DNA from: Hoeflea ulvae
GTDB lineage: Bacteria > Pseudomonadota > Alphaproteobacteria > Rhizobiales > Rhizobiaceae
Assembly (NCBI RefSeq): GCF_026619435.1
Contig: NZ_JAOVZQ010000001.1
Coordinates: 1,867,501-1,931,500 of the forward strand
DNA: 64,000 nt
Direction of reading: 5' to 3'
Positions 1-9,072 of this stretch are shown in pieces. A model generated the notes under the pieces. That model was not told the origin of the DNA, did no database searches, and saw only the letters and a program-made list of their open reading frames with translations. A program made the position numbers and the translations under genes. Positions within the stretch are counted from its first letter, which is position 1, and the number at the start of each line of letters is the position of its first letter.

Positions 1-105
1 GTCGCCGGACCCGGCCAGGGCCGCTGTTGTGCAAAGAGCGGAGGCGAGAGCCAGCGCCAGCAGCCGGGAGGACGAGGACGGGAGGATCGGGGCAGGGAAG
101 TGCAT
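1..105 (-). CDS. Secreted protein, N-terminal fragment (cut by window edge)
   Basis: An ATG at 105 on the minus strand opens a frame that runs unbroken off the left edge (35 codons visible). The peptide has a serine-rich start, an Arg, then a hydrophobic stretch (LLALALASAL) and an ALA-type cleavage site at about residue 32, so it looks like a Sec signal peptide. The mature protein lies outside the window, so no function can be given. It is divergent from nothing visible and lies 98 bp downstream of the zinc-finger gene on the same strand. Confidence 0.55.
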   Translation of the reverse strand, partial: MHFPAPILPSSSSRLLALALASALCTTAALAGSGD

Positions 106-203
106 TGTGCTTGGCAACCTGACGTTACGCGGGACGGGTACGAAGTCTGGCTGTGTGATCGCGAAATGCGGCGGTGATGTGGAAGCGTGGCCGATAACCG
201 CGG

Positions 204-539
204 TCAGCCCGAAGCGCAGCGGACGCATTTTTCCGCCATCGGATCGATCTCGAGCCGCTTGTCCGGAATCACCTCGCCGCATTCGGCGCACCAGCCATAG
301 TCGCCATCTGCCAGCCGCCGCTCTGCCATCTCGATGCGGACCAGATCACGCTTGCGCGCGCGTTCCTGCGCCTCGGCCATCGCCTGCTGCTGCATGGCAT
401 CCATCCGCGACAGCCGGCCGACCGATTGCTGGTCCAGCGTCACCGGCGCGCGAGCCTCCGCGCTCAGCACCGACATGCTTTCCAGGTCCGCCTTGCGTTC
501 GGCAAGCCGCCTCCGCGCGGCATCGAGATCGGGTTCCAT
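204..539 (-). CDS. TraR/DksA-type C4 zinc-finger protein
   Basis: A 111-residue protein with an N-terminal coiled-coil-like half rich in Ala, Arg and Glu (about residues 5-75) and a C-terminal C4 zinc finger, CAEC near residue 84 and CVRC near residue 105, as in the DksA/TraR family. Family members bind RNA polymerase in the secondary channel and change initiation at stringent-response promoters; small rhizobial versions such as this one are uncharacterised. The frame stays open upstream, but the ATG at 539 gives the usual length and starts with the coiled-coil. The role in transcription is inferred from family only. Confidence 0.8.
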   Translation of the reverse strand: MEPDLDAARRRLAERKADLESMSVLSAEARAPVTLDQQSVGRLSRMDAMQQQAMAEAQERARKRDLVRIEMAERRLADGDYGWCAECGEVIPDKRLEIDPMAEKCVRCASG

Positions 540-680
540 CGCGCCATCATGGCCCAGTCGCCGCAGCGACACAATCGCCCGCCTTGCTTGCTTCTCAGCA
601 GCGGCGGTCCGGGCTATGGTCCTGCGGCGGCCGGACCGGAAAGGTCTGGCGATGCAAGGGCTATTCAAGGGAGATGTCGG

Positions 681-1268
681 ATGATCTGGCTCATTGTCGG
701 ACTGGTTCTGTTTCTGGGCGTGCACTCGGTGCGCATCGCCGCACCTGAGTTCCGGGCTGCGCAGATCGACGCCCGGGGACTGAACGCCTGGAAGGGCCTC
801 TATTCCCTGGTGGCAATCGCCGGCTTTGTCATTCTGGTCTGGGGCTATGGCATGGCGCGGCTCGATCCGGTGGTGTTCTGGGTGGCGCCGTCCTGGATGA
901 GCCATGTCGTGGCGCTGCTGATGCTGCCGGCAATGATCTTACTCGTCGCTTCGCAGGTTCCTGCCGGCCGCATCAAGGCAGCCGTCAAGCAGCCGATGCT
1001 GCTTGCGGTCAAGATCTGGGCGCTGGCGCATCTTCTGGTCAATGGCGATCTGGCCTCGCTGCTGCTGTTTGGCGGCTTTCTGGCCTGGGCGATCGTCGAC
1101 CGGATCTCGGAAAAGAAGCGGCTTCTGGCCGGCATCACCCGCAATCCCGTGCCCGGACCGGTGAAATGGGATGCCATCGCGGTGATCGGCGGCCTGGTCC
1201 TCTATCTGGCGTTCCTGCTGTGGCTGCATCAATGGCTCATCGGCGTGCCGCCGATTGTCGGCCTGTGA
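681..1268 (+). CDS. NnrU family membrane protein
   Basis: A 195-residue integral membrane protein with about five or six hydrophobic segments (residues 1-20, 38-60, 72-95, 108-140, 165-190). The opening HSVRI and the later AHLLVNGD motif match the NnrU family, named from a gene near nitric-oxide-reduction loci and distantly related to NnrU/MttC-like isoprenylcysteine methyltransferase folds. No nitrogen oxide genes are nearby, so a denitrification role is not supported here. The ATG at 681 follows GGGAGATGTCGG, which gives a weak to fair ribosome binding site. The gene is divergent from the zinc-finger gene, 141 bp apart. Confidence 0.8.
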   Translation: MIWLIVGLVLFLGVHSVRIAAPEFRAAQIDARGLNAWKGLYSLVAIAGFVILVWGYGMARLDPVVFWVAPSWMSHVVALLMLPAMILLVASQVPAGRIKAAVKQPMLLAVKIWALAHLLVNGDLASLLLFGGFLAWAIVDRISEKKRLLAGITRNPVPGPVKWDAIAVIGGLVLYLAFLLWLHQWLIGVPPIVGL

Positions 1269-1456
1269 GCAAGCCACAGTGGTGCCTTGCGCGGCTGTCG
1301 CTGAGTGAATTGGAGCCCTTGCGGCCTTGCCCGGATGGTGCTCGCGGCGGCTTTCCGCATCTTCCCCCTTACAGAAGCCGCAAAATCGGTTAGAAGGCCC
1401 AACACAACGCCGCTTGCGGCAAGATTTTGAGAGGACCGGCTCCGGCCGGTAAAGCG

Positions 1457-2128
1457 ATGGCAGACGACAATTCAACATTCATCCGCGAGGTCAATGAGGA
1501 TCTGCGTTCGGATTACATGAAAGCGCTGTGGAGCCGGTTCCGCTTTGTCATTCTTGCCATCGCGATCGGCATTGTTGCCGTCACCGCGGGCCTGCGTGGC
1601 TGGGACTACTGGCAGGAAACCACCGCCGCCAGATCCGGCGACGTGTTCCTGGCGGCTCTGGAAAAGGCCCGTGGCGGCGACACCGATGCGGCCCTGCTCG
1701 AGTTCCAGGAGCTCGAGAAAACCGGCTATGGCTCCTATCCCGTGCTGGCGCGCATGCGTGCCGCCACCGTGCTGGCCGACAAGGGCGACACCGCTGCGGC
1801 GATCGAGGCCTTCTCCTCGGTCGGCAAGGATGTGTCCCAGCCTGTCGCCATTCGCGATGCGGCGCGGCTGCGCGCTGCCTATCTGCTGATCGACAATGGC
1901 AGCTATGCCGATGTCTCGGCCGAAGTCGAGGTTCTGGCCGTTCCGGGCAATCCGGCGCGTCACTCCGCCCGCGAAGCCCTCGGCATCGCCGCCTTCAAGG
2001 CCGGCGAACTCAGCCAGGCCGCGCAGTGGTTCGGCGATATTGCCGCCGATGGGGAAACGCCCAATGGCATCAAGACCCGTGCCGGCCTCATGCTTGACAT
2101 GATCGCCGCGCAGGGTGGCGCATCCTGA
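1457..2128 (+). CDS. Membrane-anchored TPR-like protein (YfgM type)
   Basis: A 223-residue protein: a cytoplasmic N-terminus, one membrane segment at about residues 32-52 (FVILAIAIGIVAV), then a periplasmic helical repeat region of TPR-like type (residues 65-220). This layout matches the YfgM/DUF2133-like anchored TPR proteins, which in many Proteobacteria sit directly upstream of a beta-propeller (BamB) and der. Here der follows at 151 bp while a bamB is not present in between, so the usual trio is reduced to two. A role as a periplasmic chaperone partner is inferred from the family and from linkage to der. Confidence 0.75.
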   Translation: MADDNSTFIREVNEDLRSDYMKALWSRFRFVILAIAIGIVAVTAGLRGWDYWQETTAARSGDVFLAALEKARGGDTDAALLEFQELEKTGYGSYPVLARMRAATVLADKGDTAAAIEAFSSVGKDVSQPVAIRDAARLRAAYLLIDNGSYADVSAEVEVLAVPGNPARHSAREALGIAAFKAGELSQAAQWFGDIAADGETPNGIKTRAGLMLDMIAAQGGAS

Positions 2129-2279
2129 TTGCTGACGCGCCAAGGCATGTTGGGTTCGGACGAAGTGGTCTGAACGGCAATCCGCATGCATCAGATCAAA
2201 GATTTGCAGCGCCGCTCGCAGCCTCCTGGCTGCGCGGCGCTGCAAGGACAACGACGAGGCCTTCGGGCAAGGACCATCC

Positions 2280-3788
2280 ATGAGTATTACACTGGCTATT
2301 GTCGGACGCCCCAATGTCGGCAAGTCGACGCTGTTCAACCGGCTGGCCGGCCGCAAGCTGGCGCTGGTTGACGACACGCCGGGCGTGACCCGCGACAGGC
2401 GTCCGGGCGACGCCAAGCTTGTCGACCTGCGCTTCCGCATGATCGACACCGCAGGTCTCGAGGTTGCCGGACCCGACACGCTGGAAGGCCGCATGCGGGC
2501 GCAGAGCGAGGCGGCGATGGACGAGGCCGATGGTGCGTTGTTCCTGATCGACGCCAAGTCTGGCCTCACCCCTGCCGACGAGTTGCTGGCCGATATCCTG
2601 AGAAAACGCGGCAAGCCGGTGGTGCTGGTTGCCAACAAGGCCGAATCCAAGGGCTCGGAATCGGGCATGTATGACGCCTACCGCCTGGGCCTTGGCGAAC
2701 CCTGTCCGATCTCGGCCGAACATGGCGGCGGCATGCTCGATCTGCGCGACGCCATCGTAGAGGCTTTCGGCGAGGAGCGCTGCTTTCCCTCCAAGAACGA
2801 TCCCCTGTCCGAGGCCATCACCGATGTCGACATCCCGATGCCGCGCGATGCCGATGACGAGGATGAAGGCCCCGAATATGATGAATCCAAGCCGCTGCGG
2901 GTTGCCATTGTCGGCCGCCCCAATGCCGGCAAGTCGACACTGATCAACCGGTTCCTGGGCGAGGAGCGGTTGCTCACCGGTCCCGAGGCCGGCATCACCC
3001 GCGATTCCATTGCCGTCGATTTCGAATGGCAGGGCCGCAAGATCAAGCTGTTCGACACTGCTGGACTGCGCCGCAAGGCCCGCGTCCAGGAAAAGCTCGA
3101 AAAACTCTCGGTTGCCGATGCGCTGCGCGCCATCCGTTTTGCCGAAGTCGTGGTGATCGTGTTCGATTCGACCATTCCGTTCGAAAAGCAGGATCTGCAG
3201 ATCGCCGATCTGGTGGTGCGCGAAGGCCGGGCGCCGGTGATCGCGTTCAACAAGTGGGACCTGATTGAAAACCGCCAGGAAAAGCTTGCCGAACTGCGCG
3301 AGATGACCGAACGCCTTTTGCCGCAGATCCGCGGCATCCGTGCGGTGACCGTGGCCGGCCAGACCGGCGACGGTCTCGACAAGCTGATGGAAAACATCGC
3401 CATGGTCCACAAGACCTGGAACAAGCGCGTTTCCACCGCCAAGCTCAACCGCTGGCTTGACCACACCCAGGGCCATCACCCGCCGCCGGCCGTGTCCGGG
3501 CGTCGGCTCAAGCTGAAATACATGACCCAGGTGAAATCGCGCCCGCCGGGCTTCATGATTTCCTGCACCCGGCCCGAAGCGGTTCCCGAATCCTACACCC
3601 GCTATCTGCTCAATTCGCTGCGCAAGGATTTCGACATGCCCGGCATTCCGCTGCGCGTGGTCTATCGCAGCGGCGACAACCCCTACGCGCCCAAGGACGG
3701 CAAGACCAAGCGGGCTTCGGTGATGCCGAAGAAATCGCTCAGAGCCACAAAATCCGGCAAGCTTGCCCCGAAAAAGCGGCGCGGTTGA
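2280..3788 (+). CDS. der: Ribosome-associated GTPase Der (EngA)
   Basis: A 502-residue double-GTPase needed for assembly of the 50S ribosomal subunit. Two G domains are visible: G1 motifs GRPNVGKST at residues 9-17 and GRPNAGKST near residue 211, DTAGLE and DTAGLR as G3, and NKAE and NKWD as G4. A C-terminal KH-like domain follows (about 400-475) and ends in a basic Lys/Arg-rich tail. An acidic linker (about 185-200) joins the G domains. The ATG at 2280 gives the standard [11 protein letters not shown] start. A small perfect hairpin at 3805-3825 follows the stop but lacks a T tract. Confidence 0.97.
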   Translation: MSITLAIVGRPNVGKSTLFNRLAGRKLALVDDTPGVTRDRRPGDAKLVDLRFRMIDTAGLEVAGPDTLEGRMRAQSEAAMDEADGALFLIDAKSGLTPADELLADILRKRGKPVVLVANKAESKGSESGMYDAYRLGLGEPCPISAEHGGGMLDLRDAIVEAFGEERCFPSKNDPLSEAITDVDIPMPRDADDEDEGPEYDESKPLRVAIVGRPNAGKSTLINRFLGEERLLTGPEAGITRDSIAVDFEWQGRKIKLFDTAGLRRKARVQEKLEKLSVADALRAIRFAEVVVIVFDSTIPFEKQDLQIADLVVREGRAPVIAFNKWDLIENRQEKLAELREMTERLLPQIRGIRAVTVAGQTGDGLDKLMENIAMVHKTWNKRVSTAKLNRWLDHTQGHHPPPAVSGRRLKLKYMTQVKSRPPGFMISCTRPEAVPESYTRYLLNSLRKDFDMPGIPLRVVYRSGDNPYAPKDGKTKRASVMPKKSLRATKSGKLAPKKRRG

Positions 3789-3931
3789 TCCCGGCCTGAA
3801 AGGGGGCCGTGTCCATTGCACGGCCTCTCCCTGCTGCCCTTGCCCCGGGCCGCCTTGATCTCCGGGTGCATTTTCAGGGCAGGTAATTAACGCTCCATCA
3901 AGGTTAATGCTCCATTCTCGCAGATTGTACC

Positions 3932-5143
3932 GTGTATCTGTTCCCGAGTTTCGGAGTTGTTGTTTTGCGTCAGAAGCATAGTTTGCCCGGCAAAGGCCAT
4001 TCCCTGCTTGGCCGTTTGTCAGCGCCCGTGGTTTTCGGGGTCGCTGCCTTCCTCTCCACCCCGTCGATGACATCGCATGCCGACATGGCCACCATGCTGG
4101 CCGGCAGCGAGGGCGCGGAGTCGCGGTGGAAAACCTTTCTCACCGCGTCCCCGGCCGGTTCCATCCAGGCTGCGGAGCTGGAATTCGCCGATCCGATCCT
4201 GACCTCGTCGATCGCCTCGGGCGCCGGTGTGACCCTGCCCAATGGTGACAAGATTGCCTTCATGGGCAAGATCGGCGCTGCCGACCCGCGGCCCGATGCC
4301 GACCGCATCACCCGCTCGCTCAAGAAGGGCAGGGTGATGACCGTCACCCCGGTCCAGCCGCCCAAGGATTTCTCCGCTGGCTCCGTGCTCGAGCGGCAAT
4401 CCAGCCTGTTCCAGCCCGCGCTGGACACAAAGAACTCCATGGCCTTCCTCAAGCCCGAGATTCGCGGCAAGGAAATCCAGATCGCCACCGCCTTCTACGC
4501 CACCGGCAAGCAGAAGGCCGAACCGCAGGTGCCGGCGATGCTCGCCAGCCTGGTGACCAACAACAATGCCGACATCCTGGCCACCGCCTATGCGCCGCCC
4601 AAGCCGGATTACGCCAAGCAGTCGCCGTTCAGCTCGGTGCTGCGCGAACAGCCCACGCGCGGCCGCTTCATCCCGCCGGTGGGCAAATATGATCATGAAT
4701 GGGCCGGAACCGCGCTGCCGGCGGCGGCCTTTTCGGCGGCCGAGCAGCGTTGCCTGGCAGCCGGCATCTATTTCGAGGCCCGCGGCGAGAACGTCAAGGG
4801 ACAGGCCGCTGTGGCGCAGGTGATTCTCAACCGTGTGCGCAACCCGACCTATCCCAAGACGGTATGCGGCGTGGTCTATCAGAACGAAACCTGGCGCAAC
4901 CGTTGCCAGTTCTCCTTTGCCTGCGACGGCATCAAGGACCGGGTCCGCTCTCCCAAGCATTGGGACATGGCCGAGGAAATCGCGCTGGCCACCACCGCCG
5001 GCAAGATCTGGCTGCCGGAAGTCGGCTCCTCAACCCATTACCACGCCACCTATGTGAACCCGCCCTGGGCGCGGAAAATGCGCAAGGTCGGCCAGATCGG
5101 ACTGCACATTTTCTACATCACCTATGGCGGCGGCTGGTCCTAG
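3932..5143 (+). CDS. Cell wall hydrolase, SleB family
   Basis: About 403 residues with an N-terminal hydrophobic export segment (residues 25-50, ending near SHA), a low-complexity middle part and a C-terminal Hydrolase_2/SleB domain at about 265-395. The domain holds the YFEARGE motif with the likely catalytic Glu, the AQVILNRV helix and paired cysteines, as in spore-cortex-lytic and related peptidoglycan hydrolases. In non-spore-formers such enzymes cut glycan strands during growth. The start is not certain: GTG at 3932 or TTG at 3965 both fit the frame, and no ATG lies before the export segment. AT-rich DNA with two TTAA boxes (3887-3906) lies just upstream and may hold the promoter. Confidence 0.85.
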   Translation: MYLFPSFGVVVLRQKHSLPGKGHSLLGRLSAPVVFGVAAFLSTPSMTSHADMATMLAGSEGAESRWKTFLTASPAGSIQAAELEFADPILTSSIASGAGVTLPNGDKIAFMGKIGAADPRPDADRITRSLKKGRVMTVTPVQPPKDFSAGSVLERQSSLFQPALDTKNSMAFLKPEIRGKEIQIATAFYATGKQKAEPQVPAMLASLVTNNNADILATAYAPPKPDYAKQSPFSSVLREQPTRGRFIPPVGKYDHEWAGTALPAAAFSAAEQRCLAAGIYFEARGENVKGQAAVAQVILNRVRNPTYPKTVCGVVYQNETWRNRCQFSFACDGIKDRVRSPKHWDMAEEIALATTAGKIWLPEVGSSTHYHATYVNPPWARKMRKVGQIGLHIFYITYGGGWS

Positions 5144-5520
5144 GGGCCTCCACAAACGGGCCGGTGCGCTGCAGCACCCGTTGCTCTCGCTCCACCATGC
5201 AAGGCGATCCCGCAAATGCCTGATCCGGCGGGGCTTTTTGTCCCGGCAGGTCAACGCCGGAAAGCGCGATCACCGCACAAGGAGCCGGCCTTGCGGATTC
5301 GCCCGGCATGCGTGAGTCTGACGCAGGCGGCCCGCGAATTTCTGATACTTCTGTAGGGCTCCCCGGCAACCGGGTCTCAAGCACCTGATAAATAAACGAA
5401 AAAATGCTGCGCGATGATGCCTTTCCGCGCCTTGACTATAACCCGGCCTAAAACTATGTTGCGCCCGACTTCGAAGCGGCCTTTTTTGGGTCGTCGCTGG
5501 CGTGTCAGGAGTGCGCATTC
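5144..5520. other. Intergenic region upstream of the atp operon
   Basis: A 377-bp stretch between the hydrolase stop and atpI. No protein of normal codon use is seen on either strand. The last 90 bp become AT-richer and hold a convincing promoter (listed separately). A short GC stem with CTTTTTG after it near 5211-5240 could end the hydrolase transcript but the stem is only about five pairs. Confidence 0.6.
5432..5460 (+). promoter_or_regulatory. Sigma-70 type promoter for the atp operon
   Basis: A TTGACT -35 box (5432-5437) and a TATGTT -10 box (5455-5460) are separated by exactly 17 bp, about 60 bp before the atpI ATG. The site lies in the most AT-rich part of the intergenic region and points toward atpI. 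No mapped start is available, so this is a sequence-based call. Confidence 0.6.
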
Positions 5521-5928
5521 ATGGTTGAAAAGCGCGGAACTGGTGGCTCGGACAACACGAGCGCGAGCGATGAAACGGATAAGGGCCGGTCGGAAAGCCT
5601 CGAGGCCCGTCGTCAGCGCCTGGATGCAGACCTTCTTGTCCACCGAAAAGTGGTGCCGGAAGCAAGCTCCAACAAGGAAGCTGCCAAGGGCTATGCGCTT
5701 GCGGTCAAACTGTCGAGCGAGTTCATCGCCGGCGTGATCGTTGGAGTGCTGCTGGGCTATCTGTTCGATCGGTTTTTGGGCACGTCGCCCTGGGGACTGA
5801 TTGTGTTTCTGCTGCTCGGGTTTTGTGCCGGGGTATTGAATGTTTTGCGCTCGACCGGCGCGGTTGCCCAGTCCACACCGGCCGGGCGGAGCCAGACCGG
5901 GCCGGACGCGAAAGACGACGGTAAATAA
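5521..5928 (+). CDS. atpI: ATP synthase accessory protein AtpI
   Basis: A 135-residue protein with a charged cytoplasmic N-terminal part (residues 1-60) and two membrane segments (about 66-85 and 90-112) separated by the short loop [11 protein letters not shown], typical of AtpI/AtpZ. AtpI helps assemble or stabilise the c-ring of F0 and has been linked to Mg2+ supply; it is not part of the final enzyme. It is the first gene of the F0 operon, 37 bp before atpB, and is served by the promoter at 5432-5460. Confidence 0.9.
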   Translation: MVEKRGTGGSDNTSASDETDKGRSESLEARRQRLDADLLVHRKVVPEASSNKEAAKGYALAVKLSSEFIAGVIVGVLLGYLFDRFLGTSPWGLIVFLLLGFCAGVLNVLRSTGAVAQSTPAGRSQTGPDAKDDGK

Positions 5929-5965
5929 TGTCCGGCCTGACCGGATAACGAGAAAGAGGCGTCAG

Positions 5966-6715
5966 TTGGCCAACGATCCGATTCATCAGTTCCAGATCAG
6001 CAAGCTCGTCCCCATCGAGATTGGCGGACTGGACCTGTCGTTCACCAATTCCTCGCTGTTCATGGTGGCCACTGTCGCCGTCGCCGCTGGGTTTTTGTTC
6101 CTGACCACTGCCAATCGCGGACTGGTTCCGTCGCGGCTGCAGTCGATCTCGGAAATGTCCTACGAATTCGTGGCGTCAATGCTGCGCGATGGCGCCGGCG
6201 CCCAGGGCATGCGGTTCTTCCCGATGGTGTTCTCGCTGTTCATGTTCGTGCTGGTCGCCAACCTGCTGGGCATGTTCCCCTATTTCTTCACCATCACCAG
6301 CCACCTGATTGTCACCTTCGCCCTGGCGATGCTGGTGATCGGCACCGTGGTGGTCTACGGTTTCTGGAAGCACGGTCTGCACTTCCTCAACCTCTTCGTT
6401 CCTTCGGGCGTGCCCGGCATCCTGATGCCGCTGGTGGTGATGATCGAGGTCATCTCCTTCCTGTCGCGCCCGATCAGCCTGTCGGTTCGTCTGTTTGCCA
6501 ACATGCTCGCCGGTCACATCACGCTGAAAGTGTTTGCGGGCTTTGTCGTCTCGCTTGGCAGCATGGGCGCGCTTGGTGTCGGCACGGCCATCCTGCCGCT
6601 GGCGATGACGGTGGCGCTCACCGGTCTCGAATTCCTCGTTGCCTTCCTTCAGGCCTACGTCTTTGCGGTGCTGACTTGCATGTACCTCAACGACGCCCTG
6701 CATCCGGGTCACTAG
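5966..6715 (+). CDS. atpB: F0F1 ATP synthase subunit a
   Basis: A 249-residue, five- or six-span membrane subunit that forms the proton half-channels against the c-ring. The essential Arg is in [14 protein letters not shown] (about residue 179). The frame is open further upstream inside atpI, but the TTG at 5966 follows AAGAGG at good spacing and gives the typical rhizobial start [10 protein letters not shown] after the initiator. No ATG is available nearer than residue 34 of this product. The C-terminal [16 protein letters not shown] is the family signature. It sits between atpI and atpE in the usual order. Confidence 0.96.
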   Translation: MANDPIHQFQISKLVPIEIGGLDLSFTNSSLFMVATVAVAAGFLFLTTANRGLVPSRLQSISEMSYEFVASMLRDGAGAQGMRFFPMVFSLFMFVLVANLLGMFPYFFTITSHLIVTFALAMLVIGTVVVYGFWKHGLHFLNLFVPSGVPGILMPLVVMIEVISFLSRPISLSVRLFANMLAGHITLKVFAGFVVSLGSMGALGVGTAILPLAMTVALTGLEFLVAFLQAYVFAVLTCMYLNDALHPGH

Positions 6716-6780
6716 GTTCCAATCACCGGCGGCTCGCCGCCAACCATATCGCATCCATCCCATTCTAAAGGAGTTTTATC

Positions 6781-7008
6781 ATGGAAGCAGAAGCAGCAAA
6801 GTACATCGGCGCAGGCATCGCTTGCCTCGGCATGGGCGGCGCGGGCATTGGCCTGGGCAACATCTTCGGCAGCTACCTGGCAGGCGCTCTGCGCAATCCG
6901 TCGGCAGCTGACGGCCAGTTCGGCCGTTTGATCTTCGGCTTTGCCGTGACCGAAGCTTTGGGCATCTTCTCGCTGCTCGTCGCCCTTCTTCTCCTCTTCG
7001 CCGTCTAA
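6781..7008 (+). CDS. atpE: F0F1 ATP synthase subunit c
   Basis: A 75-residue proteolipid with two membrane helices and the polar loop RNPSAADGQ that contacts the F1 stalk. The proton-binding carboxylate is the Glu in FAVTEALG (about residue 58). Helix 1 carries the small-residue pattern [11 protein letters not shown] used for tight ring packing. A strong AAAGGAG ribosome binding site precedes the ATG, as expected for a subunit needed in many copies. It lies 65 bp after atpB. Confidence 0.97.
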   Translation: MEAEAAKYIGAGIACLGMGGAGIGLGNIFGSYLAGALRNPSAADGQFGRLIFGFAVTEALGIFSLLVALLLLFAV

Positions 7009-7074
7009 TCGACGAACGAGAGTTAGGTTTGCCACGCCGGATATCCCGGCGTGGCATTTCATCTGGAGGTGACC

Positions 7075-7659
7075 ATGTTTGTTGTGACCACGGCTTATGC
7101 CCAGTCCAACCCCACCGAAGGGACCCATTCGGAAACCGGCGCAATTGGTGGCGAAGACCACGCCAGCGGCGCATTTCCGCCCTTTGATTCATCGAGCTTT
7201 GCTTCGCAACTGCTGTGGTTGGCGATCACCTTCGGCTTGTTCTATCTGCTGATGGCGCGGGTCATTGTCCCGCGGATCGGCGGCATTCTGGAGCACCGGC
7301 GTGACCGGATCGCACAGGATCTCGATGAAGCCAATCGTCTGAAGGAAGAGGCCGACGCTGCCATTGCTGCCTATGAGCAGGAACTGGCGGATGCACGCAA
7401 GAAGGCCTCGGCGATTGCCGAGACCGCGCGTGAAAAGGCCAAGGCCGCAGCCGAAGCCGAACGGGCAACGACCGAAGCCGGGTTGAGCGCCAAGATGGCG
7501 GATGCTGAAAAGAGCATCGCTGCCATCAAGGCCAAGGCACTGGCCGACGTTGACTCCATCGCCGAAGAGACCGCCTCCGATGTGGTCAAGCATCTTCTCG
7601 GCGGATCCGTGACCGAAGCCGAGGTCGCAGCCGCGATCCGTGCCGCATCCGGCAAATAA
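7075..7659 (+). CDS. atpF': F0F1 ATP synthase subunit b'
   Basis: A 194-residue peripheral-stalk subunit. It has a short N-terminal leader, one membrane segment (about residues 45-62, [16 protein letters not shown]), the conserved R-x-GGILE-RR turn and a long Ala/Glu/Lys-rich coiled coil to the C-terminus. Alphaproteobacteria with b and b' build a heterodimeric stalk, and the b' copy comes first and is longer, as here. The frame is open from 7051, but the ATG at 7075 directly after CTGGAGGTGACC is the better start. Confidence 0.93.
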   Translation: MFVVTTAYAQSNPTEGTHSETGAIGGEDHASGAFPPFDSSSFASQLLWLAITFGLFYLLMARVIVPRIGGILEHRRDRIAQDLDEANRLKEEADAAIAAYEQELADARKKASAIAETAREKAKAAAEAERATTEAGLSAKMADAEKSIAAIKAKALADVDSIAEETASDVVKHLLGGSVTEAEVAAAIRAASGK

Positions 7660-7674
7660 GCAGGGGACTAGACC

Positions 7675-8154
7675 ATGGACGCTACATTCTTTGCTTTCGT
7701 CGGCCTCGTCATCTTTCTGGGAATCCTCGCCTATGTGAAGGTTCCCGAAATGCTGACGGGTGCGCTGGACAAGCGCGCCAACCAGATCCGCAACGAACTC
7801 GAACAGGCCAAGAAGCTGCGTGAAGAAGCCCAGCAATTGCTTGCCGAGTATCAGCGCAAGCGCAAGGAAGCCGAAACCGAGGCAGCCAGCATTCTCAGCG
7901 CTGCCGAGCGCGAAGCCGCTGTCCTGCGCGAGGACGCCAAGGCCAAGACCGAAGAATATGTCAATCGCCGCACGGCGATGGCTGAACTCAAGATCAGCCA
8001 GGCCGAAACCGATGCGATCAACGAGGTGCGCGCCTCTGCAGTTGATCTGGCGCTTGTCGCGGCCGAACGGCTGATCGGTTCCAAGGTCGACGGCAAGGTC
8101 TCGAACGACCTGTTCCAGGCTTCGCTCGGCGATCTCAAGACCCGGCTCAACTAG
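7675..8154 (+). CDS. atpF: F0F1 ATP synthase subunit b
   Basis: A 159-residue stalk subunit with one N-terminal membrane helix (residues 3-22) and a long charged coiled coil that ends in a short amphipathic C-terminus. It begins 15 bp after b' with GGGGACTAGACC as ribosome binding site and pairs with b' in the peripheral stalk. The F1 genes (delta, alpha, gamma, beta, epsilon) do not follow; a terminator does, so F0 and F1 are separate operons, as is common in alphaproteobacteria. Confidence 0.95.
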   Translation: MDATFFAFVGLVIFLGILAYVKVPEMLTGALDKRANQIRNELEQAKKLREEAQQLLAEYQRKRKEAETEAASILSAAEREAAVLREDAKAKTEEYVNRRTAMAELKISQAETDAINEVRASAVDLALVAAERLIGSKVDGKVSNDLFQASLGDLKTRLN

Positions 8155-8178
8155 GCCGTCATACCAACAGACTGAGTT

Positions 8179-8206
8179 AAGGCCGGGATCGTTTCCCGGC
8201 CTTTTT
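8179..8206 (+). terminator. Rho-independent terminator of the atp operon
   Basis: A perfect 10-bp GC-rich stem (8179-8188 with 8194-8203), a five-base loop and a run of T from 8202 to 8206. It lies 25 bp after the atpF stop and ends the F0 transcript before the convergent rnhB gene. Confidence 0.85.
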
Positions 8207-8256
8207 CGTTTCTTCGGTTCGGTGTCGTCAAAAGCGCATTGCCGTGCGTGCTGCGG

Positions 8257-8901
8257 TCAGTCCTTGCGCATCGGCCGGAAGGTCATCCTGTGCAGCGGGC
8301 AGGGGCCGTGATCGGCCAGCGCCTTGAGATGTTTCGGCGCGCCGTAGCCCATATGGCTGTCAAAACCGTAATGCGGGTGGTCAAGTGCCGCCCGCGTCAT
8401 CATCCGGTCGCGCGTCACCTTGGCGACGATCGAGGCTGCGGCAATCGACAGGCAGCGCGAATCGCCCTTGACCAGCGCCCGGGCCATGCAATCTAACCCC
8501 GGCGGCACGTCGCGGCCGTCGACCAGGGCGAACCCGGCACGGGTCGGCAGGGCTGCCAGCGCCCGGCGCATGGCGGTGAGGCTGGCGATGCGGATATCGG
8601 TGGCCTCGATCTCGCGCGCCGAGGCGGTGGCGAACGCCACCTGTGACGTGGCCAGGATGGCTTCGTACAGCGCTTCCCGGGCTTGCCGTTTGAGCAGCTT
8701 GGAATCGTTGAGGCCGTCGGGGATCGCGTTGAAATCCAGAATGACGGCGGCAGCGACAACCGGTCCTGCAAGCGGTCCGCGCCCGGCCTCGTCAACGCCG
8801 GCCACCAAGCCGAAACCGCTTTGGACAGCATGCTGCTCAAAGCGATAATCGGGCATCGCCGGGTAGTCTGGAAACAGGGAATCAGGCGGGGTACGAGCCA
8901 T
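8257..8901 (-). CDS. rnhB: Ribonuclease HII
   Basis: A 214-residue type 2 RNase H that cuts the RNA strand of hybrids and starts removal of single ribonucleotides from DNA. The [16 protein letters not shown] motif (Asp37, Glu38) holds two of the catalytic acids, and further conserved acids lie in LVDGRD and in [19 protein letters not shown]. The open frame reaches 9039, but the upstream part is low-complexity and the ATG at 8901 gives normal length. It follows the radical SAM gene on the same strand at 171 bp, a neighbourhood often seen in rhizobia. Confidence 0.95.
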   Translation of the reverse strand: MARTPPDSLFPDYPAMPDYRFEQHAVQSGFGLVAGVDEAGRGPLAGPVVAAAVILDFNAIPDGLNDSKLLKRQAREALYEAILATSQVAFATASAREIEATDIRIASLTAMRRALAALPTRAGFALVDGRDVPPGLDCMARALVKGDSRCLSIAAASIVAKVTRDRMMTRAALDHPHYGFDSHMGYGAPKHLKALADHGPCPLHRMTFRPMRKD

Positions 8902-9072
8902 GTTGCGGCAAACTCGCACACCCGCCTGATCCTCTGCAAGGCCCGGCGGCGGGACGGGTTGCCGCACGGGCGCCGGACCGCCCTGTAACGGGGCGGCGGA
9001 CGGTCCGGATGGGGTGTCGCGCATGGTCACACCATGCATGAAAAGCGTCTCATGGCCCCGCGAACCGGGGCT

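Noticed and set aside
3887..3906. A TTAA-spaced pair that resembles a CtrA box
   Set aside because: The spacing is 13 bases, not the 7 of the CtrA motif TTAA-N7-TTAA, so no CtrA site is claimed.
2196..4073. A 625-codon minus-strand frame
   Set aside because: It is antisense to der, whose GTPase motifs are unambiguous.
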